DNA of 64,000 nucleotides from Cymodocea nodosa (lineage: Eukaryota > Streptophyta > Magnoliopsida > Alismatales > Cymodoceaceae): NCBI GenBank assembly GCA_036874045.1, contig JAZBRI010000008.1:11857001-11921000 (forward strand), read 5' to 3'. The position numbers were made by a program, and so were the translations under genes. Shown piece after piece: positions 1 to 12,155 of this stretch. Numbering within the stretch: the first letter of the stretch is position 1; each line of letters opens with the position of its first letter. The notes below the pieces were generated by a model, which saw only the letters and a program-made list of their open reading frames with translations, did not search any database and was not told where the DNA came from.

Positions 1-1
1 T

Positions 2-1672
2 ACACCTATTGAGACAGAAAAAGCATGGAAGACAAAAGTTGAACATCCCATTGGACAAATTATTGGGAATATAAATCAAGGTGTTCAAACAAGAAGCAAA
101 ATTCAAAATATTTGTAATTATTGTGCTTTTGTGTCTGAACTTGAACCTTCAACAGTTGAAGATGCCTACAATGATGAATACTGGATCATGGCCATGCAAG
201 AGGAACTAAATCAGTTCAAGAAAAATGAAGTCTAGAACATGATTGAAAGGCCCAACGAAAAATCAATTATTGGTACTAAATGGGTGCTTAGGAACAAACT
301 TGATAATAATGGTAGTATTATCAGAAATAAAGCTAGACTTGTTGCTTAGGGATACAACCAAGAAGGAATCGACTATGAAGAAACTTTTGCACCTGTTGCA
401 AGACTTGAAGCAATTAGAATGTTACTTGCCTTTGCAAGCAGTATGAAAATCAAGCTTTATCAGATGGATGTTAAAAGTGCATTTCTTAATGGCATTCTAC
501 AAGAAGAAGTATATGTAGAACAGCCACCAGGTTTTGAAGATGAAGAAAATCCAAACCATGTATACAAACTGAATAAAGCTCTCTATGGTTTGAAGCAAGC
601 ACCACATGCATGGTATGATAAACTGAAAAGTTTCCTTCTTGAGAATCAGTTTAACATAGGAACTGTAGACAACACCTTATTCATCAAACCTGAAAGTTCT
701 CATATGTTGATTATTCAAATCTACGTGGATGATATTATTTTTGGTGCCACACATGAGAAACTATGTCATGATTTTCAAATCTTAATGAAGAATGAATTTG
801 AGATGAGTCTTATGGGAGAATTAAAATTCTTTCTAGGATTACAAATTCATCAACTTCAGCATGGCATTTTCTTGAATCAAGAAAAATTTTGCAAAGAGAT
901 TCTCCTCAAATTTGGTATGGATAAATCCAAAGCAGTAGGTACTCCCATGAACTCAAATGAAAAACTTAATAAGGACATTTCTGGCATTCCAGTAGATCAA
1001 AAGAAATACAAAGGCATGATTGGATAACTTCTATATCTAACAGCTAGTAGACCAGATATAATGTTTAGTGTTTGTGCTTGTGCAAGATATCAAGCCTCTC
1101 CAAAAGCATCACACTTAAAAGCAGTTAAACGTATATTTAAATATCTACAGGGTACCAAAGACTTTGACTTATTTTATTCTTCACAGAATCAATTGGTATT
1201 AGTAGGATACAATGATGTAGATTATGTAGGATGCAAATCAGATCGAAAAAGCACTAGTGGGACATGTCAGTTGCTTGGTCATTCACTTGTTTCTTGGTTC
1301 AGCAGGAAAAAAAACTCTATAGCTCTATCCACCACTGAAGCTGAATATATGGTAGTAGGACTATGTTGTGCACAGATCTTATGGATGCAACAAACTCTAG
1401 AAAATTATAAGCTAAATTTTCAGAATACCATTATTTACTGTGATAGCAGCAGTGCCATCAATATCTCCCAAAATACAATTCTACACTCTAGAGCAAAACA
1501 TATCGAGATTAGGCACCACTTTTTAAGAGACCATGTTGAAAAAGGCCATATTTCCTTAGAATATGTCTCTACTAAAGAACAACTTGCAGATATCTTCACC
1601 AAACCATTATCTGAAGCTGCATTTAATCATATTAGACAAAATTTAGGGATTTGTTCTTTATATGATTTATAA
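2..1672 (+). pseudogene. COP2 copia pol fragment: reverse transcriptase and RNase H
   Basis: This is the 3' part of a SIRE-lineage Ty1/copia polyprotein, entering from the left edge of the window. One frame (codons starting at base 2) runs to the natural stop at 1670-1672, with three premature stops: TAG 233-235, TAG 347-349 and TAA 1025-1027. There is no frameshift. Visible RT motifs are the start of the RT domain (GTKWVLRNK), [23 protein letters not shown] and the catalytic [10 protein letters not shown] near 723-752. RNase H follows, with Asp (NDVDYVG), Glu (STTEAEY) and Asp (YCDSSSAIN), ending in LADIFTKPL. The RT would copy element RNA into cDNA and RNase H would remove the template. Upstream parts lie outside the window. 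Unlike COP1, no extra ORF follows; the polypurine tract and LTR come about 300 bp later. Confidence 0.93.
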
Positions 1673-1978
1673 TTTCCTATCTCTACTCTTCAAGCTCACA
1701 ACTAGGAGCTTGTTTTACTAACATCTTTGTTTTGCAGCAACTTAGAGGTTTTGATACTCAGCTATAATTGCTCCACCAACTCAGTATCTGACTTCTCACT
1801 TCTTTTTGACAATTGGCAAAAATGGGGGAGAAATATCATATTTTGGTAAGCAAAGCTGCAGTAAAGTAGGGAGAGAAATATCTCTGTATTCCTCATGTGT
1901 TTTCTTGTATAGATATATAGGGAGAGAAATACATGTAATACATTGTAAGGTTTTTGCCATTATCAAAAAGGGGGAGAT
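1673..1978 (+). promoter_or_regulatory. COP2 3' untranslated region with polypurine tract
   Basis: This noncoding stretch between pol and the 3' LTR holds three purine-rich repeats. They are a tract GGGGGAGAAATAT near 1824-1838, then GGGAGAGAAATA near 1869 and 1920, and the terminal tract AAAAAGGGGGAGAT at about 1965-1978, directly against the LTR. The last is the likely plus-strand primer for cDNA synthesis; the upstream ones resemble extra or decayed tracts. Confidence 0.75.
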
Positions 1979-2159
1979 TGAAAGGACCTCTAGATTTTGA
2001 TAATGCAAAAATCAATGTAAGGTTTTGAATTGTTTTTATCAGGTTTAGTCAATACAACAAAAAGTTCAAAAGACAGACAAATTGAAGCAGCAAGTAGGTT
2101 GCAGTAAATCTCAGAATGTGCTGCTACAGAAAATTGGACAGTTATGAAAGGATTGAATG

Positions 2160-2700
2160 ATCGGAAAGTTAAGTCATTCAAATTAATCACGTGCTGAAAT
2201 ACAGAACGGAAGCTTAAAGGACTTGTCGGAGAGTTAGATAACTATTCGAGTTTTTCGGTAAGTTACAGGAATAACTTTCCGGAACTTAAGTCATCCTATT
2301 ACGCACGTGCAGAATGGAGAAGCTGGCAGTCAAAAGCTTAAAAGAAAAATCAGAGAGTTAGATAACTATCCGAAATCTCAAAGAGTTTCGGTGAGTTACA
2401 GTTCAACTATCTGAAACTTAAGTCACTGAATTTCTCACGTGCAGAATTCCAAACAGAAGTTCATATAATATTTCGGAGAGTTAGAAAGATAACTATCTGA
2501 ACATTCAAGAGAGTTTTGGTGAGTTACAGTTTAACTATTCGAAACTTAAGTCATTGAATTTCCCACGTGTAGAATTCCAAAGAGAAGCTCAAATAAGTTT
2601 TCGGAGAGTTAGAAAGATAACTATCCGAAATCCTGAAGTGTTTTGGTGAGTTACAGGGATAACCATTCGAAACTTAAGTCAGTCTTTTATGCACGTGCTG
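2160..2700 (+). repeat. Tandem G-box repeat array in COP2 U3
   Basis: About five diverged tandem units each contain CGGAGAGTTA or CGGTGAGTTA, a TAACTATCCGAAA-like arm, then AACTTAAGTCA and a CACGTG core. The CACGTG cores lie at 2188, 2304, 2436, 2564 and 2692, so spacings are 116, 132, 128 and 128 bp. CACGTG is the plant G-box bound by bZIP and bHLH factors (established). A role as an enhancer of this LTR is inferred. Confidence 0.85.
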
Positions 2701-3037
2701 AATTAAAGCAATTGGAAAGTTAACGGAGGGTTACTGTAGCCAACTATCCAATAGTTAAATAACTGTTCGGTAAGTTACAGTTATAAGTATCCGATTGAAT
2801 GACAGCTCGTAGTATATATTCTGGAATCCTACATGGCAGAAAGTTTTAAGTGATCTTTCGGTGAGTTACAGATATTCTTCGGAGAGTTACACAGTTAACT
2901 ATCCGAAAGGTTAAGAAAATCGGAAGGACATCTTGAAATAACTTTCTAAATGGTAACTTACCGTATTTGGGACTGAAGTCTAATCAAGTACAGTAGAATA
3001 CATCCGTTGGAAGAAAATATGATCGTTACACATGTTT

Positions 3038-3050
3038 GGTATATATATAC
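3038..3050 (+). promoter_or_regulatory. Probable TATA box of COP2 LTR
   Basis: GGTATATATATAC lies downstream of the G-box array and about 470 bp before the LTR end, where a U3/R boundary would be expected. No transcript evidence is available from sequence alone. Confidence 0.5.
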
Positions 3051-3516
3051 AAGATACAGACAACGGATTTAGACAGCTTTTGCTCATATACATACACCAA
3101 GCTCAACAGAAGAAAAGCTTTAGAGATCAAATCATCTTCAACGTTTACAGACTGAATTTCAGAAGCTCATCACGAACTCAACTCTGTTGCTCACAAGCTA
3201 GTGTTTACTAAAGTACATGGATCAAAACTTTAGAGAAAGGATTGATTGAAGCTTCGTCAAGGAAGCTCAAGTGAATGGTTGGTTGGTTCTTGCTTAAACC
3301 TTAAAGCAAGTGATTGTAAGTTTGCAAGAGTTTAGTGAAGCCCAAGTATCCCTTGGGGGTGGACTAGCTGTTAGTGGTGAACCACCTAAAAATCTTTGTG
3401 TGAATTCTTTTATCGTGTGTTTGCTATCTCTTTACATCAAACTACTTCTAAAAGGTTAAGAAACGAATTATTACCATTCACCCCCCCCCCCTCTAGTAAG
3501 CCTTAAGGTCCTAACA

Positions 3517-3810
3517 CTTTTATTAATAATTTTGCATACATTATCTTCAAATAATACATAATATCCATTATCAGTTAGTTTTATAACACTCAACAGATTA
3601 AATCCTAGGTTTTCTACATATAGTACATTCGAAACAACACAAGTAGGAGTTATTTGAACATTTCCCATACCTATGATTTTATCCTTGCTTTTGTTTCCAA
3701 ATATAACATTTCCTTTCTTGGTATTTGTAAAATTTTTCAGTAGACATTTCTATCTAGTCATGTGACTTGATGCTCCACTATCCAAGATCCATTTTGATGT
3801 TGTTTCCTCC
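3517..3810 (-). pseudogene. COP1 aspartic protease and start of GAG-pre-integrase (broken)
   Basis: The minus-strand reading gives the retroviral-type protease motif ILDSGASSHMT near 3745-3790, then a stop (TAG in place of a residue after the motif), then a stretch ending KIINK. There the COP2 LTR interrupts the frame. Protease would cleave the polyprotein. The same segment is present intact in outline in the plus-strand copy at 20184-20480, which shows that only the C-terminal part was displaced by the insertion. Confidence 0.85.
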
Positions 3811-6080
3811 TGCAAGACAAATCAAGAAGAACTGTTTCTTGGTACCCAATGTTGTTGAGGACCAAGTTCATTAAACGCATATATCTTCTTTTTGTTTAAA
3901 AACAGTTTAACATTATCATTTACATTCTTATTAGTTGTAAGTACTAATGATTTATCATTTGCATCATACTTACTTATAGCATTATTGCTCTTATAATCAT
4001 TCTTTTTGTTTTCAGATGTAGTATAACCAAGACCAAGCTGATTTTTATTAGATGTTAATTTATTTTGGTCATGTTCATACATTTCAGTAAGTTCATACCA
4101 AGATTTTGTACTTGTATTTGAATTTTCAGGACATACAAAATCTTTTTCTACACAAGAATTTTCAAATAAATCACATGCAGAATGAGTAATTGGTCTAACA
4201 CTAGAGTTTTGAATTTCATGCTTAGATTTCTGAATTTACAGTTTACTACGATTGTTTAACATTTTTGAAACATTAGTGATTGAATTTCCAAAACAAGAAA
4301 CAAGATTTTTAGAAACATTTATAGTCATGTTAGAAGTACATTTAGATAATTCACATTGGTTTATATTATTACTGCATGATTCATCCCTTGAATTACCTAC
4401 TTTTGCATATTTATTACATTGTTTCATGATAAAAGGAATTTTAGTCTTAGATTTACTTGAATTGCAACTAATAAATCCTTTATTAGCTTGAGATTCAGGA
4501 TAATTAGGATAATCAAATCCTAAGCCAAATTTATATGACACCGAAGGGGTACTAGTTAGTTTATCTAACTTAGTTTGACTTAAATTCCATTTCTCAATGG
4601 TAGAATTTAAATCTAGCTCTCTCATATTTAATCTATCAATCTCTAATTCAAGATCATTTATATTGTTTCTCAATATTTCATTTTCAGATTCTATCTTTAA
4701 TTTTTCAGCATTTGTATTCTGTATTTTTTCATGCAAGACACATTCATTAAATCTAAATTTATACAAATCTCTAGCATGATTTTCATTATCACATTTAAAC
4801 TTTTCTAAAGTAGTAGACAAGAAACAATTTTCTTCTTCCAAAATGGTCAAAGAGTTTCTAATATTCTTATTTTCTAGTTTACAAACTTTAAGTTTTTGTA
4901 ATAATGCATGGTAAGCATATAATAATTCATCAAAGTTAAAATCTGAATGATTTTCAAGATCAGATATTACCTTAGACTCATCTACCATGAAGCACACATG
5001 AGCAACGTCTTCTAACTCTTGTTCTTCTTCTGAATGTGAAGATTTTGATGATGATTCCTCAGATTCAGACTCTTCTGACATGTCATCCCAAGTGACCTTC
5101 AAAGCCTTTTTCTTGTAAAACTTTTTCTAAGTTTTCTAAGCCGTCTTCTTCTAATTTGTCCTACTATGCTTTTCATTTTTCCTTATAAGACAGTTTGGAG
5201 AAAGATGTCCAGGTTTCTTATAGTTGTAACATACATACTTTCTAGATAAAGAATTCTTGTCATTCAGTGATTTTGATATTGAGGGTTTATTATTTCTATT
5301 GCTTTGCTGTTTCCTAGCTTTTCATACTTTCTTGAATTTCCTAGTCAGCAAAATCAAATCCTCGTCAGAATCAATAGATATATTAGAATCTGAATTAATT
5401 TCGAAGGCTATTTCTTTCTTCATTTTTAATTTGTTGTGACACAATGATTCATTTAATTGAACTTCATAAGCAGTTAAGTTTCCTATAAGTTCATTTATGG
5501 TATAAACATTTAAATCACGTGATTCCTCAATTGATGTCACTTTCTGAGACCATTTAGAACTTAGGGATCTGAGAATTTTCCTCACCAAATCGTTCTGTTC
5601 AAAATTCTTTCCTAAGCATTTTAAAAAGTTTATAATATCAAGGAATCTGGAAAACAACTCAGAAATACTTTCATCTTCATGCATCTTAAAGAGTTCATAC
5701 TTATGAATTAACATGTTAATCTTAGTCTCTTTAACTTGAGAAGTACCTTCATGTGAAACTTCTAATGCATGCCACACCTCATAAGCAGATTTATATGTCG
5801 ACACTTTACTGAACTGTTCATAACTCAATGCACAAAATAAAATATTTAAGCCTTTAGCATTCAGAGTTTCATTTTCTTTTTCAGTAATTGTCCAAGTATT
5901 ATAAGGGGTAGATAACGAAGTATATGGTTTAGAAATCATGAACCACAACTTGTGATCTATACTTTGAAGAAAGACTGTCATCTTATATTTCCAATATTCA
6001 AAATATATTCCATCAAATAAAGGAGGAGGATTAAGATTTTGACCTTCATATAAAGAAAAATTACCATTTCCAGTAGCCAT
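3811..6080 (-). pseudogene. COP1 gag (capsid, degenerate zinc knuckle, coiled-coil linker)
   Basis: The ORF starts at 6080 with MATGNGNFSLYEG and reads through a copia gag domain (WKYKMTVFLQSIDHKLWFMI, then the long helical region ending NLTAYEVQLNE). A zinc-knuckle remnant follows near 5190-5240, reading C-Y-N-Y-KKPGH-LSPN-C, with Tyr where the second Cys should be. Downstream is an acidic Ser/Glu-rich stretch (SEESESEESSSKSSHSEEE, 5040-5100) and a Leu/Asn-rich coiled coil (4560-4960). Stops and frameshifts break the frame near 5322, 5110, 4236 and 4083. Gag would form the virus-like particle. Family placement is SIRE-like copia; the 252-residue first ORF is the most intact part. Confidence 0.88.
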
Positions 6081-6267
6081 CTTACCTTAGATTTTTCAAC
6101 CTATTTGATTTTAAATAGTCTAAAACAATAAAAACAATTTGTGCCTTAAATTGAGAAGGTTAAGAGTATGCTCAAATATCAATTTCTATTTAAAAACAAG
6201 AAAGGCAGAATAAGCAATGATATTAAATAAGTTGGTATCGATTTTATATCAAAGATTATTAACAATA

Positions 6268-6278
6268 CTCTGATACCA
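6268..6278 (-). promoter_or_regulatory. COP1 primer binding site
   Basis: On the minus strand the LTR end is followed by agTGGTATCAGAG, complementary to the 3' end of plant initiator tRNA-Met, the usual primer for copia elements. It fixes the LTR boundary at 6281 and shows that 6281-8285 is the 5' LTR. Confidence 0.93.
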
Positions 6279-6280
6279 CT

Positions 6281-8285
6281 TGTAGGATCGTATGGCTACC
6301 CAAGAGGGGGGTGAATTGTGTATTTCAACATTTTCGATTATAATTGAAACTTCAAAACTCAAAAACAAGTTGAGACACTGTTTTCATAAAATCATTTTTA
6401 TTCAAGGTTTCAATTACAATATACAATTCAATTCTCCTCAGAAATTGTAGAAGTAATTATATATCGATATCATCTTTCATCTATACAATTTCATAACTAC
6501 AAATAGAGAAAACTAATTTGCGGAATTTAAAACATTTCTCCCTGTTTGAGATCTTTCTTCTTCTTCTATTTTTTTTTTCTTCAATAATTCTTTAGTGATG
6601 AATATCTTGTCTTTCTCTACTTCACCAAATTTGCTTTCTTTTGATACTTCAGATCTTTAGTGACATAGATCTTACCTTTTTCTGCTTCACTGAATTTTCT
6701 TCCACCTAACAGCTTTTCCCCAAAAAGTGTTTTTGATCCCTAAAAGGATTTTTCGTCTAGTGTGTAAGGATAATTGATCAACGAGAATTCTAAGCCTTTT
6801 ATACTGTATCTTCATTTCATGGATATCCTCCACGTTTAATCACTATCAGTTTTCCACTTTTTCACGTCTTCTCTTTTTCCTTCATCGAAATACACACGTT
6901 ATGACCCACGTTTACATTTCGAATTTTCTTCAACCATCAATCTTGGATCTCTGAAAAATTTCCTGCAAAATAAACTTTCTCGTCCAAAATTTTTCATCAA
7001 GTATAATATGAAGTCATTACTTTAATGTTAACTAAATGAGTAACACAAGTAGATGTATAACTTAACGTTTCTAACTTAATGAGTTCCTCATGTGCCAACT
7101 CACGTGGCAAGTACTGTAGCTAACTCAACAAACTAAGTCTATGGTGTTACGCTAACTCAACGAACCATCTCCGTTGTATTACGGATAACTCAATGAACCA
7201 GTAATAAATAAATGTTTTTATAATAAGAATTTTACCACGTGCAAAAATAACAACTTAAGTTTTATAACGCTAACCAAACACGTTGTCTTAGTGTTCAATA
7301 TAGCAACTCAACACGTTTAGTTATGTTGACTTAACGAGTTAAACATGTGCACCTCACGTGATACAATATAACATTCGTAACTTTTAATTCACCACGTGTA
7401 TAATACTAACTTAACGAGTTCATCTATTCTTTTACTCATTAACTTAACGAGTTCTCATGTGACCTATTTTAACCTTTAAGCCTCTAACTTAACGAGTTTT
7501 CACGTGATCTTTATAGAAAATAACACTCTAACTTAACAAGTTGTCTAAACGTACACTGTTCATGATACAGAAAATATAACTTTAAAACAAATCATGCTTT
7601 TCAATAAAAACGCACACGTTAACTTAACGTTTAGTTAAATGAGAAATTAATGCAACGAAATGACTAGTTATTAATTTAGTATAATTTTAGATCCAATACA
7701 GACAAGTATTTATATCATTAAACTTTTTCTGTATTAATTAATGATTTTTAATTTCTTTTCACAATCAATAGTAATTGAGTAAATATGATTACTTTTATTC
7801 AGCACACATCATCAAAACAAAATACTCAATAGTAACTTTTAATTCACCACGTGTACAATACTAACTTAACGAGTTTGCCTCTTCTTTTACTCACTAACTT
7901 AACAAGTTCTTACGTGACCTATTTTAACCTTTAAGCCTCTAACTTATCGACTTCTCACGTGATCTTTATACAAAATAACACTCTAACTTAACGAGTTGTC
8001 TAAACGTGCACTGTTCATGATACAGAAAATATAACTTTAAAATATATCATGCTTTTAATAAAAACACACATGTTAACTTAATGTTTAGTTAAATGAGAAA
8101 TTAATGCAACGAAACAACTAGTTATTAATTTAGTATAATTTCAAATCCAATACAGACAAGTATTTATATCAATAAACTTTTTCTGTATTAATTGATGATT
8201 TTTAATTTCTTTTCACAATCAATAGTAATTGAGTAAATATGATTACTTTCATTCAACACACATCATCAAAACAAAATACTCAACA
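6281..8285 (-). mobile_element. COP1 5' LTR with internal duplication
   Basis: The LTR begins (minus strand) TGTTGAGTATTTTG at 8285 and ends CGATCCTACA at 6281. It is 2,005 bp, longer than the 1.47-1.61 kb of other COP1 LTRs, because a 455-bp segment is tandemly duplicated. The U3 carries many copies of CTCGTTAAGTTAG and CACGTG, as in the other COP1 LTRs. The TATA region reads AGTATAAAAGGC on the minus strand near 6800. Confidence 0.92.
7378..8285 (-). repeat. 455-bp tandem duplication of the COP1 U3 terminus
   Basis: Two adjacent units (7378-7832 and 7833-8285) align along their full length with scattered substitutions. Both end in the LTR terminus sequence with ACAAAATACTCAA. Unit 1 ends ...CTCAATAG and unit 2 ends ...CTCAACA, so the true terminus was copied into the interior. 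The substitutions show that the duplication is not recent. Confidence 0.9.
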
Positions 8286-8575
8286 ATTACTTTTAGAAGT
8301 AACAAACAACCTTTCACACAAATTAGATATTAAATCCAATTTGTATTTTAACTGCAAGTGCACAGAGTATATTGTATTTGTGTACAAGTATAGGTCGATC
8401 CTATAGAGATTAAGTAAGAATTGTGTACTATTTCGATTTTTATATTGGAGTTTACATGTGTTCAATTAAGCACTCTATTGAGTTACAATTAACACAACAA
8501 ACTTAGTTTGTGGAGTTATGGTTAACTCAACAGACTAACCTCGTGGACTTAAGTTAACTCCACGAGCCTACCTTT

Positions 8576-11500
8576 TGTTGAGTATTTTGTTTTGATGATG
8601 TGTGTTGAATGAAAGTAATCATATTTACTCAATTACTATTGATTGTGAAAGGAAATTAAAAATCATTAATTAATATGGAAAAAGTTTACTGATATAAATA
8701 CTTGTCTGTATTAGATCTGAAATTATACTAAATTAATAACTAGTCATTTTGTTGCATTAATTTCTCATTTAACTAAACGTTAAGTCAACGTGTGTGTTTT
8801 TATTGAAAAGCATGATATGCTTTAAAGTTATATTTTTTGTATCATGAACAATGAACGTTTAGACAACTCGTTAAGTTAGAATATTATTTGTATAGAGATC
8901 ACGTGAGAACTCATTAAGTTAGAGGCGTAAAGGTTAAAATAGGTCACGTGAGAACTCCTTAAGTTAGTGAGTAAAAGAAGAGATGAACTCATTAAGTTAG
9001 TATTGTACACGTGGTGAATTAAAAGTTACGAACGTTATATTATATCATGTGAGGTGCATATGTTTAACTCGTTAAGTTAACATAACTAAACGCATTGAGT
9101 TGCTATATTGAACAATAAGGCAACACATTAGGTTAGCGTTATAAAACTTAAGTCATGGTTTCAGGTCACGACATGTGTCTCACTAGTTTTATGGTAAAAA
9201 GAATTTTTCGGAGACTTACAATTGTACCTATCTGAAACTTAAACTGTTATCGGTGAGCTAGCATTTAACCTTCCGAAAGAAAGGTTAAGATGGTTCGTTG
9301 AGTTATCGTAACACTATGAAGCTAGTTCGTTGAGTTAGCGTAACACGACAGACTTAGTTCGTTGAGTTAGCTACAGTACTTGTCACGTGAGTTGTCACAT
9401 GAGGAACTCATTAAGTTAGAAACATTAAGTTATATATCTACTTGTGTTACTCATTTAGTTAACATTAAAGTAACGACTTCTTATTATACTTGATGAAAAA
9501 TTTTGGGTGAGAAAGTTTATTTGGCAGGAAATTTTTTAGAAATCGAGGATTGATGATTAAAGAAAATTCGAACTGTAAACATGGGTCAGAACAAGTATAT
9601 TTCGATGAAAGAAAAAGAGAAGACGTGAAGAAGTGGAAAACTGATAGTGATTAAATGTGGAGGATATGCAAGAAATGAAGATACAACATAAAAGGCATAG
9701 AATTCTCGTTGATCATTTATCCTTGCACACCAAACAAGAAATATTTTCAAGGATCAAAAACACTTTTCGGGGAAAAGCTCTCAGGTGGAAGAAAATTCAG
9801 TGAAGCAAAAAAAGGTAAGATCTATGTCATTGAAGATCTTAAGTATCAAAAGAAAGCAAATTCGGTGAAGCAAAGAAAGACAAGATACTCGTCACTAAAG
9901 AATTGCTGGAAAAAAAAAAAGTAGAAGAAGAAAGATCTCAAACAAGGAGAAATATTTTAAATTCCACAAATTAGTTTTCTCTGTTTGTAGTTATGAAATT
10001 GTATAGATGAAACATGGTATCAATATATAATTGCATCTACAATTTCTGAGGAGAATTGAATTATATATTGTAATTGAAACCTTGAATAAAAATGATTTTA
10101 TGAAAATAGTGTCTCAACTTGTTTTTGAGTTTTGAAGTTTCAATTATAATCGAAAATGTTGAAAAACACAATTCACCCCTGTTTGGTTTTTCCCAACACT
10201 ACACTAGAAAAACTTGGATTTGTTACTTCTATTTTTACTTAGTTAATTTATCTTTATGCCTATTCTTTCTTTTAAAAGTAAACAAACAACCTTTAATACA
10301 ATTTAGATATTAATTCCAATTTGTACTTTAACTACAAGTGCACAGTGTCTATTGTATCAATGTGCAAGTACAGGTCGATCCCATAGGGAATTGCTGACGA
10401 ATTTAAGAAATGTTTGATTGTGAACAATTCAAATTTATATTCAATAAGCATTCCGTTGAGTTACAGTTAACTCAATGGACTAAGTTCGTTGAGTTATGGC
10501 TAACTCAATGGACTATCCTCATGGACTTAAGTTAACTCCACGAGTCTGTCTCTTCTTTATAATACTGCTATTTATAGAGGAATTCGGCCAAGCATTGGGC
10601 GATTTCACAGATTGTAAATTACATCAATTAAGCTTTTTAATGCTAGTTAACATTGGATTTATCATTAAGCAATACTAATATTCAGATGATTCAAATAGTA
10701 ACCATTAAAATCTTTAAGTTTTTTTGTACGAACCAATTTCAGTAAACTGTAAAATTAAAACTAACATAAAACAATCATAAAACTAATACAGATAACATTA
10801 ATCACAATACAACACAAACAATACAACACTCAAATACAACATACAAACAAAGATAAATTGTTTTTGGTATTTTTGTTTTTGATATGAACATGGAAATGGG
10901 CGAAAGGTGAAATGTAAAGTAATCTCACTTGACAGTAAATACTTCCGACACTACTTGCAACGCGGTTACACCACTGAAAATTAAACCACTTACAATTCTG
11001 TCTCCTCTCCCTATAGAATTGCGAGTCCAGAATTGCAAGATGATCTCCTCTTCAGCATACAGGCATCAACCCGAAGCCAAGGCTAAAAGCTTTATGATCT
11101 CTTGAAATATGAGTCGGCGCTTGGTGAAAATGTCTTCCCTTCCCGCGACACGATCACTCCTCACAGTGGTTGTCAAACACTGTGTTTGGCTCAGAATCGA
11201 CTCGACATCAGGCAAGTATCCTCACAGACCTCCGATGATTGGTGATTATGGTGGTGATACGATGGTTGGTGTGATACTTCGGAGAATCGCCGATATTGTC
11301 TGTAGAAAGCTCGGTGCTCCTCCTCTATATACACTAGTCGTCCATCGATCACACTTTCTTCTTTTTTTCTTCTTTTCTTTTATATTTCTTCAGTAGTAAC
11401 TGCTTCTGCTTGAATGATCGATTAGATTTCCTTCCTTCAGATCAATGGCAATGATTTCTTTCTCCTACGCGATTGAATTCATGCGTGATACGTGCAAACG

Positions 11501-12155
11501 TGGTTTTTCCTTCCAACTGTCTATTCCTGCAACCGCTATAGTGGCATTTTGGAAAATAACTATAAAATACATGCAATAAAGAAATAAGCCGCTAACCTAA
11601 CACGTTACCTTAGTATATATTCATCTAACTCAACGCATACAGTTATGCTAACTTAACGAGTTATAACTTAAGTAAATCTACCAGCTCTCGACACGTGTCA
11701 GCAGCAGTTTAAAAATAACATTTCGGAGAGTTACAGGTCTAACTATCCGATGCTCAGATGCATTTTCGGATAGTTACAGCTAACTCACCGAAAATTCACT
11801 TAAGACATTCATTCTGGTTTCGACATGTGTACATCTGGAAATAATAAAATATTCTCTCTAAGCATAACTGTTCGACAATTTAAACATAACTATCCGAAAT
11901 ATCAGAAAATTTGGATACTTAAGAATTTCACAGCCTGCAACTTACCGACAGTTCATAAATGTACTAAATTAACATTAATTCCCCAAAATTAAGCAGATTC
12001 TTCAATTAAAGCATATAACAGTGCAATTATAACATAATGGCTTAATTCTCATATGATAAGCTAAATATTATGCAATTAACCATTATTTAACCGTTAATAA
12101 TATGCACTTTTTCATTCTAAACAACCCCTCTCTTATGTAGCCATACAATCCTACA
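8576..12155 (+). mobile_element. COP1 solo LTR with TSD ccttt
   Basis: TGTTGAGTATTTTG starts at 8576 and CAATCCTACA ends at 12155, flanked by perfect 5-bp duplications ccttt (8571-8575 and 12156-12160). There is no internal domain, so it is a solo LTR formed by LTR-LTR recombination. It is split by a GYP1 solo LTR at 10180-12123. It retains TTCGGAGACTTA/CCTATCTGAAAC-type repeats near 9205-9300 that most other COP1 LTRs lack. A 71-codon lysine-rich ORF at 9709-9924 is not considered a gene. Confidence 0.93.
10180..12123 (-). mobile_element. GYP1 solo LTR with TSD acccc
   Basis: This 1,944-bp LTR lies in minus orientation, with ends TGTTTGG... (left) and ...CATTCTAAACA (right). It is flanked by perfect 5-bp duplications acccc at 10175-10179 and 12124-12128. 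The flanks rejoin into the CACCCCCTCTT...GTAGCC end of a COP1 LTR, which proves the nested insertion. The conserved antisense ORF start is at 11109 (plus strand). Confidence 0.95.

Larger units (their letters stand above)
1979..3516 (+). mobile_element. COP2 3' LTR
   Basis: The LTR starts TGAAAGGACC right after the polypurine tract and ends GGTCCTAACA; these termini form an imperfect inverted repeat. It is 1,538 bp. The right flank (from 3517) continues a minus-strand COP1 protease/integrase reading frame, so the COP2 element inserted into COP1. The matching left end and its target-site duplication lie outside the window. The LTR has a U3 with five tandem G-box units, a TATA-like stretch and a C-run at 3479-3492. 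Confidence 0.9.
3517..8285 (-). mobile_element. COP1 element, 5' part (minus strand)
   Basis: Read on the minus strand this is 5' LTR (8285 to 6281), primer binding site, gag, and the start of protease/integrase. It is cut at 3517 by the COP2 insertion; the rest of the element must lie left of the window. The right end at 8285 abuts a GYP1 LTR sequence beginning part-way in, so this COP1 copy probably inserted into that GYP1 LTR (candidate duplicated target attac at 8286-8290). Confidence 0.88.

Noticed and set aside
2160-2700. CRISPR-like array
   Set aside because: The units are diverged, lack constant repeats with unique spacers, and lie in a plant LTR.
3479-3492. C-run as a structural or regulatory element
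   Set aside because: It is a LTR-terminal C tract; similar shorter runs sit at the same place in COP1 LTRs (for example 17472). Length variation is ordinary slippage.
9709-9924. 71-codon ORF in a COP1 LTR
   Set aside because: Lysine-rich chance ORF in R-U5. The same region is broken in the other COP1 LTRs.
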